From JANMDS01 sp031430575 (GTDB taxonomy: Bacteria; Pseudomonadota; Gammaproteobacteria; Burkholderiales; Casimicrobiaceae), in the NCBI GenBank assembly GCA_031430575.1, contig JANPBT010000062.1, forward strand, positions 124,001 to 188,000: 64,000 bases of DNA. Reading direction: 5' to 3'. Shown one piece after another: positions 35,994 through 45,441 of the stretch. The first letter of the stretch is position 1. Each line of letters begins with the position of its first letter. Position numbers and translations under genes: made by a program. The notes below the pieces were generated by a model that ran no database searches, was not told the origin of the DNA, and saw nothing but the letters and a program-made list of their open reading frames with translations.

Positions 35994-36887
35994 TTACGAC
36001 ACGCTCATCGTTCGCGGCAGATTTGTGATTTGCCACTGCTGCGCTGCCCGTGCGAGAAATTGCGTGGGCGCTTCGAAATTATCTGCCATCGCCGGCTGCC
36101 CGAGCGCATTCCACGCCCGACGCAGCGTCGGCAGGATTGCGTCCCCCATTTCTAACGACGGCGCACGGGTTTGTTTCGAGAGTTTTTCTCCCGCGCCATT
36201 GACCACGACGGGCACATGCAAATAGTGAGGCGTAGGCAATCCAAGCAAGCGTTGCAGATAAATCTGGCGCGCGGTTGATGAGAGTAAATCTGCACCGCGC
36301 ACAACATGGGTGACGCCCTGCGCAGCATCATCTACGACCACGGCAAGCTGATACGCAAAGAGGCCATCAGCGCGCTTGATGACGAAATCACCGACATCGC
36401 GCGGCATTGATTCTGATTGGATACCAAAGTGGGCATCGACCCACTCAATCACCGCATCGGCTACGCGCACGCGCACGCGCACTGCGCGCGTGTCGGTCAA
36501 CGCCAGCCCAAGATCGCGACAGTTTCCTGGGTAAAAGCGCTCTCCGGCGCGATTGAGCGGCGCAGTTTCGAGCTGCTTACGGGTGCATTTGCAGGCAAAA
36601 ACTGCGCCGCAGGTAGTGAGCTGGGCGAGGGCATTTTCATAAAGATTTTTGCGCGCACTTTGAATCTTAATTTCGCCATCCCAGAGTAAACCGTAGGCAC
36701 GGAGCGCGGCGATGATCGATTCTGTTGCGCCAACCTGCGTGCGGCCTTCGTCGACGTCTTCAATGCGCAAAAGCCAATCGCCGCCGTGACTGCGGGCATC
36801 GCAATAACTGGCAAGCGCTGCAACGAGTGAGCCGAAATGCAGCGGGCCCGTTGGCGATGGGGCAAAGCGACCGACGTATCGCGGCAA
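35994..36887 (-). CDS. gluQ: Glutamyl-Q tRNA(Asp) synthetase
   Basis: Attaches glutamate to queuosine in tRNA(Asp). 297 residues, the short GluRS-like form lacking the anticodon-binding domain. RFAPSPTGPLHFGSLVAAL (the HIGH-type motif) is at about residues 7-25, KLSKQTRA is the KMSKS-type loop, and a CKCTRKQ segment marks the zinc site. An exact repeat copy reads LTTCGAVFAC, and its Cys lies just before the zinc cysteines. Last gene of the leftward chain from 40145; starts 3 bases after the transglycosylase stop. Confidence 0.92.
   Translation of the reverse strand: MPRYVGRFAPSPTGPLHFGSLVAALASYCDARSHGGDWLLRIEDVDEGRTQVGATESIIAALRAYGLLWDGEIKIQSARKNLYENALAQLTTCGAVFACKCTRKQLETAPLNRAGERFYPGNCRDLGLALTDTRAVRVRVRVADAVIEWVDAHFGIQSESMPRDVGDFVIKRADGLFAYQLAVVVDDAAQGVTHVVRGADLLSSTARQIYLQRLLGLPTPHYLHVPVVVNGAGEKLSKQTRAPSLEMGDAILPTLRRAWNALGQPAMADNFEAPTQFLARAAQQWQITNLPRTMSVS
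36602..36615 (-). repeat. Dispersed 14-mer repeat, copy 22 (reverse, in gluQ)
   Basis: Exact copy, read TTCGAVF directly before the CKC zinc motif of GluQ. Confidence 0.95.
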
Positions 36888-36890
36888 GAC

Positions 36891-37511
36891 CTAGCGCGCT
36901 TCGATGATGGTTGAGTTGCCGTAGCTCCAGCGCTTCGCCATCACGTTTAAAACGCCGTCGGAGTATTCGCTGCGGCCAAGGCTGCCGTTGTAGCGGGCGA
37001 GCGCGCGCGCGACATCGCCATTTTCACGATCAAGATAGTGGCGCAATATCAGGCAACCATAGCGCAAATTGGTGCGAAGGTGAAAGAGATTGTGGACATC
37101 GGGATCACCGATTAATTTCACCCAAAAGGGCATCACTTGCATATAGCCGCGCGCGCCCGCGATGCTCACTGCGTATTTGCGAAAGGCGCTTTCATATTGA
37201 ACGACCGCGAGCACTAATTGCGGATCGAGCCCGGCGCGCACGGCTTCGTAATGCACCGAGGTCAAAAACTCGCGCGCAGTCTCCACTTGCGGCTTACCTG
37301 CAGGCAGCCGGGTAGACATTTCTGCGATCCAACGCTCGGCCTCGGCGCGATTTTCGATCATGATGCGCGGTGGCGCACGATCGCTCACCTGCTTAGACAT
37401 GAGGGCTACCACCGAGGCTGAAAGCTTTTCTTCAGCCTGCGTACCGGCATAAATCTGCGCCGCAGGTATCGACGCAAATATGAAAATAAGAAATAAATGA
37501 GCGCGCTTCAT
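36891..37511 (-). CDS. Lytic transglycosylase (Slt family)
   Basis: 206 residues from MKRAHLFLIFIFASIP. The signal peptide ends in IPAAQIYA-GTQ; the repeat copy at 37455-37468 writes the last part of the signal sequence, including the A-x-A-like cleavage site. The SLT domain contains VVQYESAFRKYAVS (catalytic Glu near 112) and GARGYMQVMPFW, then RYGCLILRHYLDRENGD and ARYNGS. It cleaves peptidoglycan in the periplasm. The ATG overlaps the stop of the upstream hydroxylase gene (ATGA). Confidence 0.9.
   Translation of the reverse strand: MKRAHLFLIFIFASIPAAQIYAGTQAEEKLSASVVALMSKQVSDRAPPRIMIENRAEAERWIAEMSTRLPAGKPQVETAREFLTSVHYEAVRAGLDPQLVLAVVQYESAFRKYAVSIAGARGYMQVMPFWVKLIGDPDVHNLFHLRTNLRYGCLILRHYLDRENGDVARALARYNGSLGRSEYSDGVLNVMAKRWSYGNSTIIEAR
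37455..37468 (-). repeat. Dispersed 14-mer repeat, copy 23 (reverse, in transglycosylase signal peptide)
   Basis: Exact copy, read SIPAAQIYA at the end of the signal peptide. Confidence 0.95.
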
Positions 37512-38431
37512 CGGGCAAAGATCCGCTTGAGTGCGCGCCATTGCTGAGAGGCAATCGTCGCGCCGTAGTTCACGCCACTCATTTGCGCGCGAACGCCAGT
37601 GCGGGGATAAAAATCGCGCAGATTTGCGGTATCAAAAAGCACATCCCAAAATGCGAAGACCGACGCAAAATTACAGCCATGATGTTTACCTTCGTGACCG
37701 AAACCAATGGCATGATGCACGCGATGAAATTGCGGGCTCACGATGATTCGATTGCCGATTGCCCCAAAAGAGATGCGCAAATTGGCGTGCGACAGCGCTT
37801 GCACAAATCGCACTGCAAAGCCTGCCAATAGAAACGCCGATTCGCGCCCGGCACCAATGAGCAATCCAACGCAGGCCAGCACCAGCGCGTAGAAAACGTA
37901 TGACAAGACATGCTCGCGGGCATCGCTCCAAAAGGTCATCTGCTGCTGGCTATGATGAATCGCATGCATCTCCCAAAGCGGGCGAAATGCATGCTGAGCT
38001 CGATGCAGCCAATACATCACAAAATCAATGATGATTACGTAAATCGCAAAGGCAATCGCCGGTTGCGTCGCGAGCCACGGGAGCGCGTCTTCAAGGCTAA
38101 ACGGCACAAACCCGATTTCGCGTAAAGCAGCATCGAGCGGATCAAAAATCGCCACCAGCATCGCAGCAGGCAGTAGCGGCAAAAGCCCGAGCTGCGAAAG
38201 CGCGGTGTAGCCAATATCGTTGCGCACTGCTGCCCGATTTTGCACCGCTTCTACCGGCTTCCAGCGCTCCAGCGGCCTCATCACCAGCGCGAGCACGAGC
38301 ATATAAATTGCGCCAATGCCTGCCAGCCAAAGCCATTGATAGGCTTGCTCTGAGATCGCCATTAATTCTAATGCGAATAGCAATGGTTGAAGCATGGACT
38401 CGAAAATTTTAGAAATGAGATCGGAATACAT
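37508..38431 (-). CDS. Sterol desaturase / fatty acid hydroxylase family membrane protein
   Basis: Di-iron membrane oxygenase of 307 residues from MYSDLISKIFESM. The three histidine clusters are present: HRAQH, MHAIHHS, and FHRVHHAIGFGHEGKHHG. About four membrane segments surround them. Substrate unknown; bacterial relatives act on lipids or carotenoids. The start overlaps the deacetylase stop (TAATG) and the stop overlaps the transglycosylase start (ATGA), so it is in the middle of a tightly coupled operon. Confidence 0.88.
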   Translation of the reverse strand: MYSDLISKIFESMLQPLLFALELMAISEQAYQWLWLAGIGAIYMLVLALVMRPLERWKPVEAVQNRAAVRNDIGYTALSQLGLLPLLPAAMLVAIFDPLDAALREIGFVPFSLEDALPWLATQPAIAFAIYVIIIDFVMYWLHRAQHAFRPLWEMHAIHHSQQQMTFWSDAREHVLSYVFYALVLACVGLLIGAGRESAFLLAGFAVRFVQALSHANLRISFGAIGNRIIVSPQFHRVHHAIGFGHEGKHHGCNFASVFAFWDVLFDTANLRDFYPRTGVRAQMSGVNYGATIASQQWRALKRIFAR

Positions 38432-39189
38432 TATCGTGCAGTGTGCTTTAGTTTGTTGGCAATCGTATCGAAGCAAAACCCCTTGGCTTTCAATCCAGTC
38501 AAAAGCGGATCGAGCATCGGCCAAAACGGGTCTTTGCGGGAACGGATGCCTAAGTGCATCATCATCACATCACCATCGCGCAGATTTTTGAGCGCTTTAT
38601 CGAGCAGCGCTTGATTGGAATGGGTTTCACTTGCCAATTCATCGCCGAGAAATCCGGCATCGGCCCAATGCACATGGGTGAAGCCGCATTGCTTGGCGTA
38701 GGCGAGCGCGCGCGGAGTCGTGCGCCCTCCGGGTGCGCGCCAGAGCGCATCGACGCTGCGCCCGGTCATCGCTTTTAAGGCTGCACCAGATTTGGATAAT
38801 TCTTCACATACCTGCGGCGCAGTAAGTGCCTCGCCTTCTTTCTTGCCCCACGGCACGTAGCGCACCCGATCTGCGCCCACGTCACCCCGAAAATACCAGT
38901 GCCGCCAGGTGTGCGTGCCGAAGGCATGGCCACCATCGGCGATGCGCTTCCAGTAAGGTGCCCAGCGCGCGTCGAGGGACATATCGCCGCGCGCGGTCGG
39001 CTCATTAGCGATGAAGAAAGTGGCCCTCACGTTATGTCTATCGAGCACATCGGCGATTTCAACGGCGGGCACCATGCTGCCGGTATCGATGGTGAGATAA
39101 AGCGTGCCTTTGCAGCTATCTTGGGCATAAATCTGCGCCGCAGGTATGAGCCCAAATAATGCAATCGCGAGCGAAAAAAATCGCTTCAT
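38431..39189 (-). CDS. Polysaccharide deacetylase family protein (exported)
   Basis: 252 residues from MKRFFSLAIALFGLIP; the signal peptide ends LIPAAQIYA-QDS, again written by a repeat copy (39133-39146). The NodB-type fold has TIDTGSM in place of TFDDGP, so the usual second Asp is absent; GTHTWRH gives the zinc histidines and RAPGGRTTPRAL the later motif. MMMHLGIRSRKD carries the final His. The missing Asp casts some doubt on ordinary activity. A second copy reads LTAPQVCEE. Overlaps the beta-propeller gene stop (ATGA). Confidence 0.82.
   Translation of the reverse strand: MKRFFSLAIALFGLIPAAQIYAQDSCKGTLYLTIDTGSMVPAVEIADVLDRHNVRATFFIANEPTARGDMSLDARWAPYWKRIADGGHAFGTHTWRHWYFRGDVGADRVRYVPWGKKEGEALTAPQVCEELSKSGAALKAMTGRSVDALWRAPGGRTTPRALAYAKQCGFTHVHWADAGFLGDELASETHSNQALLDKALKNLRDGDVMMMHLGIRSRKDPFWPMLDPLLTGLKAKGFCFDTIANKLKHTAR
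38809..38822 (+). repeat. Dispersed 14-mer repeat, copy 24 (forward, in deacetylase)
   Basis: Exact copy, read TAPQVCEE on the minus strand. Confidence 0.95.
39133..39146 (-). repeat. Dispersed 14-mer repeat, copy 25 (reverse, in deacetylase signal peptide)
   Basis: Exact copy, read LIPAAQIYAQ at the signal-peptide cleavage region. Confidence 0.95.
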
Positions 39190-40145
39190 TTGCGTGCCGC
39201 GTGTGAGCGGAAGTAAATCCCATGCGGCGAGCGTCCGACTGGAATTTGCGCGATGATTTTTTTTGCGTCTAAATCCACAACCGCGACTTTTTGCGCCCAG
39301 CGCTGGGTAATCCAAGCCTGCTTACCATCGGCGGTAATCTCCATGCAATCGGGGCCATCGGGCACGCGAATCGCGTCGCCCACCTCAAGCTTTTGATAGT
39401 CAACGAATGTAATCGTTCCCGAAACCCGATTCGAGACCAATACCCGCTTGCCATCGCCCACGGGGAAAATATTGTGTGCCCCTTTGCCAGTGACTAATTT
39501 TTTGACCGTTTTTTGGGCTGCAACGTCAATCACCTCAACGAAATCTTCACCCATAATGCCAACGAAAAGTTGCTTGCCATCGGGCGTGATCCAGATACCT
39601 GCGGGCGTCTTCCCCACCGGCTTGCGCCAAGCAACCTCCATTTTTGCCAAATCAATGGCCGCAATTTCGTTGCTATCTTGCAAGGTCACGTAAGCGAATT
39701 TGCTATCAGGGCTGACGCTGACATGGCTCGGCGCTTTACTCAGGCGAAATCGCTTCACGAGTTTGTAATCAGGCATCGAATACACATCCACGAAATCAAT
39801 GCGAATCGAAATCGAGAGGAAAAATTTGCCGTCTGGCGAGTAGGCGAGTTGGTAGGGATCGCTGATTTTTGGCAATCGGCGCTTGATTTCGCCGGTGATG
39901 GGGTTCATGAAAACCAAATCATTGGAAGCGGCATTTGCCACGACCAATTCCTCTTCGTTAAGCGTGGGCATCAAATGATGCGGCTCGCGCCCGATCGGAA
40001 AGCGCTTGGTTTCTTTAAGCGTTGCTTTATCGATCAGCGAAATCGTGCCCTCGCCAGAATTGAGCACAACGACGACCTCTGCCTGCGCGAGCGAAGCCGA
40101 TGCCAAGGTAAAAATGATCAAAAATAGTCTAAAACATCGATGCAT
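39186..40145 (-). CDS. Exported YVTN-type beta-propeller protein
   Basis: 319 residues with a signal peptide (CFRLFLIIFTLASASLAQA) and about seven propeller blades of the pattern LSKAPSHVSVSPDSKFAYVT / VGKTPAGIWITPDGKQLFVG. Such proteins serve as periplasmic binding or scaffolding propellers; no specific role is visible. First gene of a five-gene overlapping chain: propeller, deacetylase, hydroxylase, transglycosylase, gluQ. Confidence 0.85.
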   Translation of the reverse strand: MHRCFRLFLIIFTLASASLAQAEVVVVLNSGEGTISLIDKATLKETKRFPIGREPHHLMPTLNEEELVVANAASNDLVFMNPITGEIKRRLPKISDPYQLAYSPDGKFFLSISIRIDFVDVYSMPDYKLVKRFRLSKAPSHVSVSPDSKFAYVTLQDSNEIAAIDLAKMEVAWRKPVGKTPAGIWITPDGKQLFVGIMGEDFVEVIDVAAQKTVKKLVTGKGAHNIFPVGDGKRVLVSNRVSGTITFVDYQKLEVGDAIRVPDGPDCMEITADGKQAWITQRWAQKVAVVDLDAKKIIAQIPVGRSPHGIYFRSHAARK

Positions 40146-40249
40146 AACAGCTTAACGAATGGAAATAGCCTCTAGTTTACGAAAGATTGCGCCCGAGCAA
40201 GCCCTTTGCGGGGTAGGGATTTTTGCGCGCTCACTACAATTCACAAACT

Positions 40250-41011
40250 ATGTTTGAACGCTCAAAAGAAGATATCGCCGCCATTCGCGCCAAAGACCCT
40301 GCCGCGCGTTCTTCGTTAGATGTCATTTTTTCCTACCCCGGCTTCCATGCGATCCGTTTGCATCGCTTAGCCCATGCGCTCTGGGCTAACGATTTCAAAA
40401 GCCTCGCTCGCTTTATTTCCCATTGCGGTCGGGTATTCACCGGCATCGAGATTCACCCCGGTGCAGTCATCGGTCGGCGGGTTTTTATCGATCACGGCAT
40501 GGGTATCGTGATGGGCGAAACGGTCGAAATCGGCGACGATTGCACGATTTATCAAGGCGTCACCTTAGGCGGCACTTCCCTCGGGCGTGGGGCGAAGCGT
40601 CACCCGACGTTGGAGCGTGGCGTCATCATTAGCGCTGGCGCAAAAGTGCTCGGCGGGTTTACGGTAGGCGAGGGCGCGCGGATCGGCGCCAATGCCGTGG
40701 TGTTAAAGCCCGTCCCCGCGGGCGCGACGGCGGTGGGCATCCCCGCGCGCATCGTCGAGCAAGCCGCAGTGATCCCCGGCGCAAATACCTCCGGTGCAGA
40801 TTCAGGCAATTTTTCGGCCTACGGCATCAACCCTGATATGGATGATCCGGTCAATATCGCCTTGCGCAAGCTCATCGATCACCTTACCATCGCCGAAACT
40901 CGCATTGACCAACTCACCGCCACCCTTAAAAAGCATGGTATCGAGTGCGATGGCCCCGATTGCGCAGATGGCTCGCTTGAATCCGTGCGCAAAACGGTGG
41001 AAAAAGGCTAA
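40250..41011 (+). CDS. cysE: Serine O-acetyltransferase
   Basis: Acetyl-CoA-dependent first step of cysteine synthesis. 253 residues from [17 protein letters not shown]. The hexapeptide beta-helix follows from about residue 60 ([49 protein letters not shown]). The C-terminal extension after residue 175 is long, and includes a two-mismatch repeat (NTSGADSG) and a low-similarity helical tail. Divergent from the propeller operon. Confidence 0.94.
   Translation: MFERSKEDIAAIRAKDPAARSSLDVIFSYPGFHAIRLHRLAHALWANDFKSLARFISHCGRVFTGIEIHPGAVIGRRVFIDHGMGIVMGETVEIGDDCTIYQGVTLGGTSLGRGAKRHPTLERGVIISAGAKVLGGFTVGEGARIGANAVVLKPVPAGATAVGIPARIVEQAAVIPGANTSGADSGNFSAYGINPDMDDPVNIALRKLIDHLTIAETRIDQLTATLKKHGIECDGPDCADGSLESVRKTVEKG
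40786..40799 (+). repeat. Dispersed repeat, degenerate copy (2 mismatches, in cysE)
   Basis: TACCTCCGGTGCAG followed by the usual ATT; read NTSGADS. Confidence 0.55.
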
Positions 41012-41023
41012 AAATCGCTGAAT

Positions 41024-41037
41024 CTGCGCCGCAGGTA
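41024..41037 (-). repeat. Dispersed 14-mer repeat, copy 26 (reverse)
   Basis: Exact copy 12 bases after the cysE stop; the last copy before the secreted peptidase block. Confidence 0.95.
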
Positions 41038-41125
41038 GGCGAGGCCGAGCGAAACCACCCTGCAGCTCAAATTTGTGCGGATTGCGTTTGGCGCGCAGCT
41101 GATTTGGGACATAAAAAACGCAACA

Positions 41126-42550
41126 TTAACTCGTTGCTGTAGGCACGCAATACGTCAATCCCTCATCGCGCCAGCCGAATTTAGTCACCATCTCATCAAT
41201 ATCAGATTTAAGTGTCGAGTAGCGGTGATTTGAATCCCAAGCCATTTTGACCCCGGAAGCATCGTATGCTCCGTTGTAGGCGCGGTAGACCGGCTGCGTC
41301 CCGATGATGCAGCGCATTATTCCAGCGCTGTCGAGTTGCGGAAGTGCTGCGTAAAAGGCCGTGCCTTCGCTATTCCATTGTTGGAGATTGATCGGAGTGG
41401 GTGATATCTGCAGCTTTTTCGTCTGCTCGCATTCACTCGGATCAGCGCTAAAAAAATGGGAATTAGGGCCCGGATTCATGCTGCCGTAAAAGCGGCAGAC
41501 AGGCACGTAGCCCCCGATCCTAAACGCGCGACCGGTGCGCAGAAACTTCCCCGCTCCGCCTTTGTCGACTGTAGCTTGCTCTTGCGGGTCTTTGGTGTAA
41601 AAAAATTGCCCGCCCGGTGATTTAGGGAAGTCAGCAGTGTTGCGATATTCGATGAGTTCGCCTTCGGGGGCGATCGGTGGAAACGCCACGAGAGGATCAA
41701 AAGGCGACGGCAGGGTTTGTTCAGCGCAGGAGGAGCAGCCACCGAACCGGATTGCACCTCCCCAATTTGTGCCCCAATCCTGAGGGAGTGTTCCTGGTGT
41801 TTCCGTAATGAATCCAAGCCCTCGACCAAATCGATACTCTCGCCAAAAGCCAGCGATGCCTTGGCCGCCAAGTGAGAGATTTGGTTCGCGAAATATTTTG
41901 ATTCGAATTGTTTCTATCCTAAGCCCATTCGAAAGCGTTTCCACTGTCGGCGGCACAAACTCCGCTTGCCATAGCGACGCGAAATTTACCGATCGAACGA
42001 TTCCGAATAGTGCCTGTGAACTATCGGTCCACGTGGTTTGTGTGCAGTAAGTATCGTCACTTCCTAGTTTCACTCGCCCGGGCACTCCGCTACTCGGGAT
42101 CCACGAGTTAAAGAGCCACTGGACATCTAAGATCGGAAGATCGGGATTCGGCGGAGTCTGAAATAACCAAATCATAGGCAATGCGCAAGCAAACGCGGGT
42201 CGATCCGAGCTGCCAAAGTTCATAGCGGAATCATCGGAAACATTGCCGGGAATAAAAGACAAGCGGTTCATGTCAGTTCTAACGAGTCCAATTTTTTGAA
42301 CCGGAACTCCAGAGAAATCTTCTGGTCGACTTAGAAGTACCGAGAACTCTGTTGCGCCGAATCGGGTTGTTGTCGGCGTAGCTTGGTAGTAGCCTGCATC
42401 CAATTTTCGGTTTAAATACGGTGAATATTTAGTCGAACGAGCTTGCGAACTCGGAAAAAACAAATAGTCACTAAGAAGTTGTGCACGCGCGTCCGAATGA
42501 AATACAGAAATGCAGAAAAGCACAAATAGTGGGATGGTGATTTTCATCAT
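41126..42550 (-). CDS. Secreted protein with C-terminal DUF5648-like repeats
   Basis: 474 residues from MMKITIPLFVLFCISVF; signal peptide cleaved near ARA-QLL. The central part is unrecognised, with paired cysteines (FGGCSSCAEQ). The C-terminal third has the DUF5648 pattern VCRFYGSMNPGPNSHFFSAD, then FYAAL and PVYRAYNGAYD, RYSTLKSDIDEMVTKFGW. DUF5648 modules occur on secreted bacterial proteins, frequently with peptidases. The ATG overlaps the S8 peptidase stop (ATGA), so the two are coupled. No repeat copy present. Confidence 0.75.
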   Translation of the reverse strand: MMKITIPLFVLFCISVFHSDARAQLLSDYLFFPSSQARSTKYSPYLNRKLDAGYYQATPTTTRFGATEFSVLLSRPEDFSGVPVQKIGLVRTDMNRLSFIPGNVSDDSAMNFGSSDRPAFACALPMIWLFQTPPNPDLPILDVQWLFNSWIPSSGVPGRVKLGSDDTYCTQTTWTDSSQALFGIVRSVNFASLWQAEFVPPTVETLSNGLRIETIRIKIFREPNLSLGGQGIAGFWREYRFGRGLGFITETPGTLPQDWGTNWGGAIRFGGCSSCAEQTLPSPFDPLVAFPPIAPEGELIEYRNTADFPKSPGGQFFYTKDPQEQATVDKGGAGKFLRTGRAFRIGGYVPVCRFYGSMNPGPNSHFFSADPSECEQTKKLQISPTPINLQQWNSEGTAFYAALPQLDSAGIMRCIIGTQPVYRAYNGAYDASGVKMAWDSNHRYSTLKSDIDEMVTKFGWRDEGLTYCVPTATS

Positions 42551-45236
42551 TGCACCGTGATGTGAGTTTGCACGGAAACCAACTTTCCCCGATTGTTGGC
42601 ACACGTCGCGACCCATGTGTACTTGTTAGGGTATAGGCCGACAGATTCCCAATTGAAACCACTCGGAGGAATCAAAACAGGGCCGTACCAGTTCAGTGCA
42701 AAGGCGGTGGGGAAGTCTTCGACTGCCGGCCATCCGAAATAACCGCCTGTATAGGCATTTAGGCTACATGACGACGCGTTTACTGCAACAATTTGGAGTG
42801 TGAAAAAGCCGAGCGTTTGGCCTGCTGATCGAGTTACGAGATAAGGTGTCGTTGGGTTTGTGTGCGGGACACCGTTGACATACCACGTTAATTGCGGCAG
42901 CGGTGGCGCTTGTTGCACGTTAAACGTCGCCGTCGCGGTGTTTCGTATGTTTGAATCTAGTTGATCGCGGCAAGTAAAAGACCAAATACCAGTACCTGCA
43001 ACGTTCAAATTTATATTTTGGTAGTTTTGCATCGGCGTAATATTCGCGTAGGAAAACCATGGATTACCGTTCCAAGTTGCCGTCGTATCGCACACATTGC
43101 TTCCAAGTCCCTCCATGCGCATGCTCACGAGTTGATCGGTATACAGGTTAACCGAGACGGTTGGTTTCGACGGGTTTTCATAAACAGCTTCAGGCTGATT
43201 ATTTGGAAAATAGAGTTCAACCGTCGGTTTCGCTCGCCAGGGCGATGTATTAATTTGCGCCGTTTTAATCGCCGCCCCTGAAATGTCAGTGGCTTGGGTC
43301 GCAATGAGTTTCGTGCGCACTAACTGTTCAAGTTCCCCAGCGTTGGAATTGTTCGGCATCGTCTCTCGCAGTTTGGCGGCCAGTCCCGCGATGAGTGGCG
43401 CAGAAAATGACGTGCCGGATCCGACTCCGACGTTATTCGACGTCGTTGTAGAACGAATAGACTTAGCCGCCGCCCAAATATCGACCTGTAGGCCGTAGTT
43501 TGAGCCTAGCTCGCCGGGAGCACTAAGCGAACCCGTGAAATCCCCGTTGTTCAGTGAATTTAAAAATCCATTTACGGTATTAATGGGGCGAACTTGTTGC
43601 CCGTTTTGATCTATTCCGCCGATGCGAAGGTAGCCGTCGTTACTGGGGCTTGGAAATACGGTAGCGTTCGCCGCTGGTATTAGGTTATTGCCCGCAGAAT
43701 GAATCAATAAAGTACCCGGGTAGTACCAATCTATTCCAGTAAATCCCGAAAGTGCCATCGCGAACGCACTTCCATTGCTAGTCGGAGCTCCGTAAGCGCC
43801 GTTTAAAGAGAGGTTCGCTATGCCGGGTCGGCAATCTCCCAACTGCTGACACCGCTCTTTAACCCGCAGCTTAACCCGCTCCATGCCTGCGAGGAGATCG
43901 GCCGATTGCGATGGACTGCATCCGCCAGCGACGGTAGAGTCTCCCGCGGCGATTGAATGAATTGGTGTATTCGGCCGAACACCCTTGACTAAGATACTGT
44001 TCGGAGGCGCGTGAGCCTCTATTTCGACGAGCCGGCTGTAACCATCGGCGGTTTCATGAACAACGACCCGAATCGCTGAGGTGTTTACCGGGGGAAACGA
44101 AAAACTTCGCATCACCAGATTGTTGCCTGTCACCGCACCGCCAGGTACGTTTGCCCAGTTTCCATTGACATAGTATTGGACTGAAAACGATGTCAATCCA
44201 GATTGAGAAAAGCTCATCTCGGCCGTCGGCTCACGGGGACTCCAGTAGGCATCTTGTACGTTGTAAATTTTGATGGTGTCAATTGTTTTGATTCCGTCAA
44301 AATTAACTTGTAGCCACTCGGGGAATGCCCCTGGTGTCGCGTTGTTCCAGCCGCCGCCTGCGCCCCAATTGATTCCACTTCGATCACCGTCGATCGCTCC
44401 GTTCGCGGAATACGCCGGACTATATTGACTACCCGAGATTGCACTCGCACCTTGCGCAGCGGAGGCCACGTTTGAGCGGCCATTTGAATCCATCGCACCA
44501 ATGATCCCTGCGACGAAAGTGGCATGTGCATAGCAACCAGAAAGTGCTAAACCGTTGACTGATTCCCGTCTGACTAGATTGAGATCTTGATGGGGGTGCA
44601 CACCCGAATCAATTACAAAAACCGGGGAAGTATCAGATAGCCCGTTGTAGGTGGCGTTACCTATGGAAAAGGGGCCACCAAGCGCTTGCACGCCCCAAGG
44701 CGCGATCTCAGAAGTTCCGATAGTGTTGATGTCGGTCCAAATTAGACCGCTACTTGGAATGCGATATACAGCTTCGACTAATTTGACGCGTTTGTCTTTT
44801 GAAAGCTTGCGAGCCTGACTATCGTCAAGATACGCAGTCGCGCCCTCGACCAGCGTACTCAATACCATCTCAGCGGTTAAATCACCAGCATCCTCCATCT
44901 GAGCGATCGCTTCTTTAGTTTTTTGTTTGTGGTGCGCGCTGGCGATCTTATCAATCCGCTTTTTTGATGCGCCTTTATCGACAATTTTTTCAATTTCAGC
45001 TTCATCGAGCAAGACGATGTGACGAACCCTACCCGTTGCATCTTTCACTGGACTTTGCATCCATTTCAAATACTTCTCGTGCTCAATTCTTTGCGGCACA
45101 TGTTCAGGCATTTCTTTTTTAGGCGCGTCGGCTATGTTCCCTGGAATTCCGGGGGGGGGGGGGCGTCCACAGCCAGCGCTGCCGCTAAAAACGAGTTCAT
45201 TGCAACTATATAGGCAAGGTTTTTGACTAGTAGCAT
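42547..45236 (-). CDS. Secreted S8 (subtilisin) peptidase with inserted discoidin domain; poly-C frameshift after signal peptide
   Basis: About 895 residues. From the ATG at 45236 the frame encodes a good signal peptide (MLLVKNLAYIVAMNSFLAAA, then LAVDA), but after a 13-C tract (45151-45163) it meets a stop. The frame holding the mature protein (GIPGNIADAPKKEMPEH onward) is joined to the signal frame only if the tract has 11 or 14 C. Mature part: inhibitor-like prodomain, catalytic Asp (FVIDSGVHP, 44608-44610), His (YAHATFVAG, 44524-44526), oxyanion Asn (HSAGNN) and Ser (GTSFSAPL, 43408-43410). A discoidin (F5/8 type C) domain of about 155 residues (roughly 44000-44470) is inserted between His and Ser. 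The C-terminus is beta-rich. A TTG at 45252 opens the mature frame without a signal peptide. Confidence 0.8.
45151..45163 (-). repeat. Homopolymer tract (13 G on plus, 13 C in the coding strand)
   Basis: A pure run of 13 at the junction between the signal peptide and mature part of the S8 peptidase. At 13 the two frames do not join; at 11 or 14 they do. Long G/C runs in surface-protein genes are a classic slipped-strand phase switch, but also a common sequencing error. Confidence 0.85.
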
Positions 45237-45420
45237 TTCTATTTTTTCTCAAAAAGGGTAATTTGTTCCTAGTGTGTCAGGTTAACTACTAATTACTGTA
45301 GTGTCAATTTGACGAAGTGAAGGTTCTTTAGTTAGCCCAGACTCAACGCACTCCTCCGGCAATCATTTACGACGCGCCTGCTTTTTTGTAGAGTCTTGCA
45401 TCAATTCGGAAAAACCCATT

Positions 45421-45434
45421 CTGCGCCGCAGGTA
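45421..45434 (-). repeat. Dispersed 14-mer repeat, copy 27 (reverse)
   Basis: Exact copy, one arm of the 45421-45455 hairpin. Confidence 0.95.
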
Positions 45435-45441
45435 TGCGCAA

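Noticed and set aside
39594..39610. ATACCTGCGGGCGTC in the beta-propeller gene
   Set aside because: Only the first ten bases match the dispersed repeat, then the match breaks down. It encodes the ordinary propeller peptide TPAGIW, so chance similarity is likelier than a degraded copy.
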